Shown piece by piece: positions 60,698 to 64,000 of a DNA stretch of 64,000 nucleotides. Each line of letters opens with the position of its first letter. Position 1 is the stretch's first letter. Position numbers and translations under genes: made by a program. The notes under the pieces were generated by a model. The model did no database searches and was not told the origin of the DNA. It was given only the letters and a program-made list of their open reading frames with translations. This DNA is from Paracrocinitomix mangrovi (GTDB lineage Bacteria; Bacteroidota; Bacteroidia; Flavobacteriales_D; Crocinitomicaceae), in NCBI RefSeq assembly GCF_019740355.2, contig NZ_CP091819.1, positions 4,092,001 through 4,156,000 of the forward strand, given 5' to 3'.

Positions 60698-63130
60698 TTA
60701 ACGAAGTTCAGCTCCTAATGCTGTTTCCAGTTTGTTGCGGATTTTATCCATTATGGCATCAACTTGCTGGTCTTTCAAGGTTTTTTCGTCATCCTGGAAA
60801 ATGAATTTCACCGCATAAGATTTTTTGTCTGCCGGTAAATTTTTTCCTTCATATACGTCAAATAAACCAACTTTTCTTAGGATTTTATTGTCCACCTCTT
60901 TAGATAAAGCATTAATTTCTAAGAATGTTACTTTTTTATCTAATAATAAAGAAAAGTCTCTCCTCACATAGTGAGTTTTAGGAATTGCTTTTGCTTTGAC
61001 GTTATTGATTACACAAATATCCTCAATTACCTGCCAATCAAAATTAGCATAGAATACAGGTTTTTTTATTCCAAAAGCTTTTAGTACATCTTTTCTGATC
61101 CATCCTACATCTACAACTGATTTTTTAGCAATTGCATAGTTAATACCATCCTCATAAAGATCATTTAATGAAGAGGAAATCATAGGGTTTTTAAAGATTC
61201 CTAGCTTAGTTAAAATTGCTTCTACTATACCTTTTAAGTAAAAGAAGTCTGCTTCAACTTGAGCGTTGGTCCAATTTTCAGCTGTTTTGTTTCCTGTTAC
61301 CCAAATACCCAATTTTTTTCTTTGCGGATATTTAAGTTCCTTATCAGCATTGAATCTATAATCATTTCCAAATTCAAAAAATTTCAAATCTGCGTGCTGT
61401 CTATTTTGGTTGTGTTCTATGCTTTTGAGTCCTCCAAACAAAAGAGTTTGGCGCATAACGTCCAATTCATTAGATAGAGGATTTAATATTTTCACATCTT
61501 TATCAGGTGAAAAAGAGGTTGTTTTAATTTGATCCCAAATGCTACTGCTTGACAATGAGTTATTCATTATTTCATAAAAACCTCTGTTAGCCAATAAATC
61601 GGCAATGAGATTATAAATAACTTCATTGTTATCGTTTGCTCTAGGTGTAATAGAAGAGTTCAATTTGGCAGGGATAGGTACATTGTTGAATCCATAAATT
61701 CTCAATACTTCTTCTGCAATGTCTGCCTCTCTTGTTACATCTACTCTGTAAGTAGGGATAGAAGCTTCTATTAATTCACCCTTCTTCTCGGTTTGTATAT
61801 CTAATTCCTTTAAAATTGAGCAAATCTGATCATCAGTTATATCAACTCCAATAAGTGACCTGATTCGATCGCACTTGAATTGTACCTTTTGTTGTTCAAT
61901 TTCAGTAGGGTAGAGGTCGTAGGTTTGTCCCAATTCCGCTCCGGTTATCTCAACAATAAGAGAAATGGCTCTGTTCATTGCGTTGATCACATTGTTTGGA
62001 TCAACACCTCTTTCAAACCTGAATGATGAATCTGTACTTAAACCATGTCTTTTGGCTGTTTTTCTTACTGTAACCGGATTAAAATATGCTGCCTCAAGAA
62101 AGATTGCATTTGTATTTTCCTGAACACCTGAATGTAATCCTCCATAAACTCCCCCAATACACATTGCACCATTTTCATTGCAAATCATCAGGTCCTCTGT
62201 ATTCAATTCTCTTTCTACTTCATCTAGCGTTACTAGTTTTTCACCTTTCCTCGCTTTTCTCACGATTACATTTCCGTTTACAACGCTTAAATCAAATGCA
62301 TGTAAAGGATTGCCTGTTTCAAACATTACAAAATTTGTAATATCTACAATATTGTTAATTGGTTTAAGACCTATTGATAATAATCTATTCTGTAACCATG
62401 AAGGGGAAGGAGCTATCTTTATATTAGTAAGCACGGCACCTGCGTATCTTGGGCAAGCATCATAATCTTCAACGGTAATATTAATTCCGTTTGAATTTGA
62501 TTTGGCTTGTATTGGATGCGGTACATTAAGGTTGATGTTAGCTTTGTTATGAAAATTCAAAAATGCTTTTAAATCTCTAGCTACACCAATATGCCCCATA
62601 GCATCAGATCTATTAGGTGTTAAGCCTATTTCAATCAAATAATCACTCTCAACATTAAAAAACTGCTTTGCAGGTGTACCGATTACCGCATTTTCATCTA
62701 GCACCATTATACCGTCATGATCATCTCCTAAACCTAATTCATCTTCAGCGCAAATCATACCGAATGATTCAACTCCTCTGATTTTAGACTTTTTGATTTT
62801 AAAAGCTTTGTCCGGTTCTGGAAAAAGTGTACATCCAACTGTAGCAACCACAACTTTTTGTCCTGTGGCAACATTTGGAGCCCCACAAACAATCTGAAGT
62901 AATTCACCAGTTCCTATGTCAACAGTTGTAACGTTTAGTCTATCAGCATCCGGATGCTTTTCTTTAGATTTTACTTCTCCAATTACAACACCTTCTAAAC
63001 CTCCTTGAATAGTTTCAATTTTCTCGATTCCTTCTACTTCCAGTCCTGTATCAGTTAATATACGAGCTATCTCTTGAGGTTCAAGGTTTGTATCAATGTA
63101 TTGTTTTAGCCAGTTAAGGGATATTTTCAT
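60698..63130 (-). CDS. pheT: Phenylalanine-tRNA ligase beta subunit
   Basis: 810 residues from ATG giving MKISLNWLKQYIDTNLEPQE; eight further residues upstream are not conserved. Domains in order: N-terminal B1, tRNA-binding EMAP-like (VVIGEVKSKEKHPDADRLNV), B3/4 editing domain, B5 (ATREADIAEEVLRIYGFNNV region), catalytic-like core and C-terminal ferredoxin-like anticodon-binding domain (KTHYVRRDFSLLLDKKVTFL). pheS is not adjacent. Confidence 0.97.
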   Translation of the reverse strand: MKISLNWLKQYIDTNLEPQEIARILTDTGLEVEGIEKIETIQGGLEGVVIGEVKSKEKHPDADRLNVTTVDIGTGELLQIVCGAPNVATGQKVVVATVGCTLFPEPDKAFKIKKSKIRGVESFGMICAEDELGLGDDHDGIMVLDENAVIGTPAKQFFNVESDYLIEIGLTPNRSDAMGHIGVARDLKAFLNFHNKANINLNVPHPIQAKSNSNGINITVEDYDACPRYAGAVLTNIKIAPSPSWLQNRLLSIGLKPINNIVDITNFVMFETGNPLHAFDLSVVNGNVIVRKARKGEKLVTLDEVERELNTEDLMICNENGAMCIGGVYGGLHSGVQENTNAIFLEAAYFNPVTVRKTAKRHGLSTDSSFRFERGVDPNNVINAMNRAISLIVEITGAELGQTYDLYPTEIEQQKVQFKCDRIRSLIGVDITDDQICSILKELDIQTEKKGELIEASIPTYRVDVTREADIAEEVLRIYGFNNVPIPAKLNSSITPRANDNNEVIYNLIADLLANRGFYEIMNNSLSSSSIWDQIKTTSFSPDKDVKILNPLSNELDVMRQTLLFGGLKSIEHNQNRQHADLKFFEFGNDYRFNADKELKYPQRKKLGIWVTGNKTAENWTNAQVEADFFYLKGIVEAILTKLGIFKNPMISSSLNDLYEDGINYAIAKKSVVDVGWIRKDVLKAFGIKKPVFYANFDWQVIEDICVINNVKAKAIPKTHYVRRDFSLLLDKKVTFLEINALSKEVDNKILRKVGLFDVYEGKNLPADKKSYAVKFIFQDDEKTLKDQQVDAIMDKIRNKLETALGAELR

Positions 63131-63221
63131 CAGGTAATGTATTACGCCTGACAAAGTTAATTAATCAGCCTAAAAGACTAGGACTAGTATGCATTATTTT
63201 ATTGATTTTGGTTGATTCTCT

Positions 63222-64000
63222 TTATGATTTGCTGTACTCACCTTGATAAATTTCTTCTTTTACACTTCTCTTCCAATGAAATATAGAACTAAGAAAAACC
63301 GTTGAGTATCCAACAATTAGTAAGATATACAAAGGCAACATTTGGTAATCTTTTAATTGAATGGCGCATTGAAAACCCCAAATAAAATAGAGTAGTAGTG
63401 CTCCTTCTAAGTAGGTCATTAAACCAACTTTTTTAATGGCATATTTTCCTGTACTCCAATTATCAGATTTTTCTGTGATGTTGAATTTAGGAGTTCTAAT
63501 AAAAGGACTCTTTTTGCCTATGTATCCTTCAATTACTGCAAGACTATTGTGCAGACCAAGTGCCATTGAGATGGATAAGAAAAGAGGGAATTTCCAAAAA
63601 TAAGAAAGTATCGATTTTTGTTTGTCTTGAATAAATGCAACAAAATAAAAACTGGCTAAAATCAGCCACGATATCATGAAAAAACTAGAGATATTGAAAA
63701 GAAGGGAATACTCTTCCATATTTGATTTAGCCCAGGTTAAGGGAAAAGACAACAATGAAATGATAAATACAAAAACAAATATCGAGCTATTCATAAGATG
63801 AAAAATAGCGTGAGTTTTGGTAGATAATTTAACCTCTTTATTGACAATTACTTTGAATAAGTTCTTTTTAACGCATTCTGCCGCTCCTTTGGTCCATCTA
63901 AACTGTTGTGCTTTAAGTGCATTTATATCCACTGGTAATTCAGAAGGCGATCCAACGTTTTCAAGATAAACGAATTTCCATTTTTTTAACTGTGCACGAT
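63222..64000 (-). CDS. Cellulose synthase-like family 2 glycosyltransferase, C-terminal part (cut by window)
   Basis: Frame is open to the window end; 258 residues seen. Upstream of the GTG that an ORF finder would choose, the frame continues KKWKFVYLENVGSPSELPVD, then QQFRWTKGAAECVKKNLFKV: the QxxRW motif that holds the growing glycan in processive GT2 enzymes. Four membrane helices follow (about residues 70-90, 100-125, 135-160, 200-225). Makes beta-glycan or glucomannan-like polymer. Catalytic domain lies outside. Confidence 0.87.
   Translation of the reverse strand, partial: RAQLKKWKFVYLENVGSPSELPVDINALKAQQFRWTKGAAECVKKNLFKVIVNKEVKLSTKTHAIFHLMNSSIFVFVFIISLLSFPLTWAKSNMEEYSLLFNISSFFMISWLILASFYFVAFIQDKQKSILSYFWKFPLFLSISMALGLHNSLAVIEGYIGKKSPFIRTPKFNITEKSDNWSTGKYAIKKVGLMTYLEGALLLYFIWGFQCAIQLKDYQMLPLYILLIVGYSTVFLSSIFHWKRSVKEEIYQGEYSKS

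Noticed and set aside
1-64000. CRISPR arrays, tRNA/rRNA genes, transposases, prophage genes, replication origin
   Set aside because: I saw no regular direct repeats with spacers, no cloverleaf in gaps, no DDE or integrase motifs and no phage structural genes.

Overview
This 64-kb window reads as ordinary chromosome of a low-GC member of the Bacteroidota, most likely Flavobacteriales (a Crocinitomicaceae/Cryomorphaceae-like lineage is my best guess, not proven). The reasons are: a 1629-residue secreted protein ending in a gliding-motility/type IX secretion (T9SS) type B sorting domain; Bacteroidota-specific families (DUF4295 beside L33/L28, DUF4199, HU-CCDC81, DUF5684, S46 peptidase, DUF2007, YARHG, GIN-domain DUF2807); bacillithiol deacetylase BshB1; methylmalonyl-CoA mutase as separate MutA/MutB subunits; promoters of the Bacteroidota form TTTG-N19-21-TAnnTTTG (best at birA, rpmB and the tetR-like gene); and almost no Shine-Dalgarno sequences. 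I see no rRNA, tRNA, CRISPR array, prophage or recognisable transposase. No gene-free stretch exceeds about 270 bases.

Layout. 1-8.3 kb: HU-CCDC81 gene (cut by the window edge), MBL hydrolase, mpl, DUF4199, fatty-acid desaturase, yidC, pyrG. 8.3-9.1 kb: a lipoprotein gene between low-complexity direct repeats. 9.1-14.3 kb: ribH and a TPR protein opposite a GT-C glycosyltransferase-like protein, STM3941-like protein, bshB1 and bioA. 14.3-19.6 kb: mutB, mutA, a 58-aa membrane peptide and mazG. 19.6-24.4 kb: a PagL-like lipid A deacylase, a GIN-domain lipoprotein, then an array of five small multi-span membrane proteins, the last two being a duplicated complete transcription unit, followed by a small Cys-rich membrane protein. 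24.4-25.0 kb: a four-helix-bundle (S23/Avd-like) gene bounded by inverted copies of the same kind of repeat seen at 8.4 kb. 25-29.9 kb: dapD; ybaB, a TauE/SafE exporter and 5-formyl-THF cyclo-ligase; then DUF547, an arsenosugar-type glycosyltransferase and ArsM. 29.9-35.6 kb: the giant T9SS protein, a PKD mini-protein and a 56-aa secreted Lys/Cys-rich peptide.

35.6-42.4 kb is a core block: psd, cdsA, two tandem DUF2007 genes, ftsH and rsfS opposite birA, then an SRPBCC protein and pyrE opposite a NUDIX hydrolase. 42.4-49.8 kb: an ECF sigma factor translationally coupled to a one-span membrane protein, a thioredoxin-like protein, a second four-helix protein, a PKD lipoprotein, a DPP11-like S46 peptidase, a DUF4442 hotdog protein, unknown membrane and secreted proteins and an alpha/beta hydrolase. 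49.8-54.8 kb: rimO, ftsY, the DUF4295-rpmG-rpmB cluster and cinA. 54.8-64 kb: DUF4197 lipoprotein, YARHG lipoprotein, DUF2306 protein, a GT4 glycosyltransferase, a TetR-controlled ABC-2 exporter with a clear operator over its promoter, pheT, and the C-terminal part of a cellulose-synthase-like GT2.

How they work together: the window carries envelope biogenesis (Mpl, YidC, desaturase, Psd/CdsA, PagL-like, T9SS cargo), translation and protein quality control (L28/L33, RsfS, RimO, PheT, FtsY, FtsH), cofactor and nucleotide synthesis (RibH, BioA, BirA, PyrG, PyrE, BshB1), propionyl-CoA/succinyl-CoA exchange (MutAB) and probable arsenic detoxification. The least explained parts are the small-membrane-protein array with its duplicated transcription unit, the repeat-bounded cassettes at 8.4-9.1 kb and 24.4-25.0 kb, the Lys/Cys-rich secreted peptide and the sigma factor/membrane protein pair.
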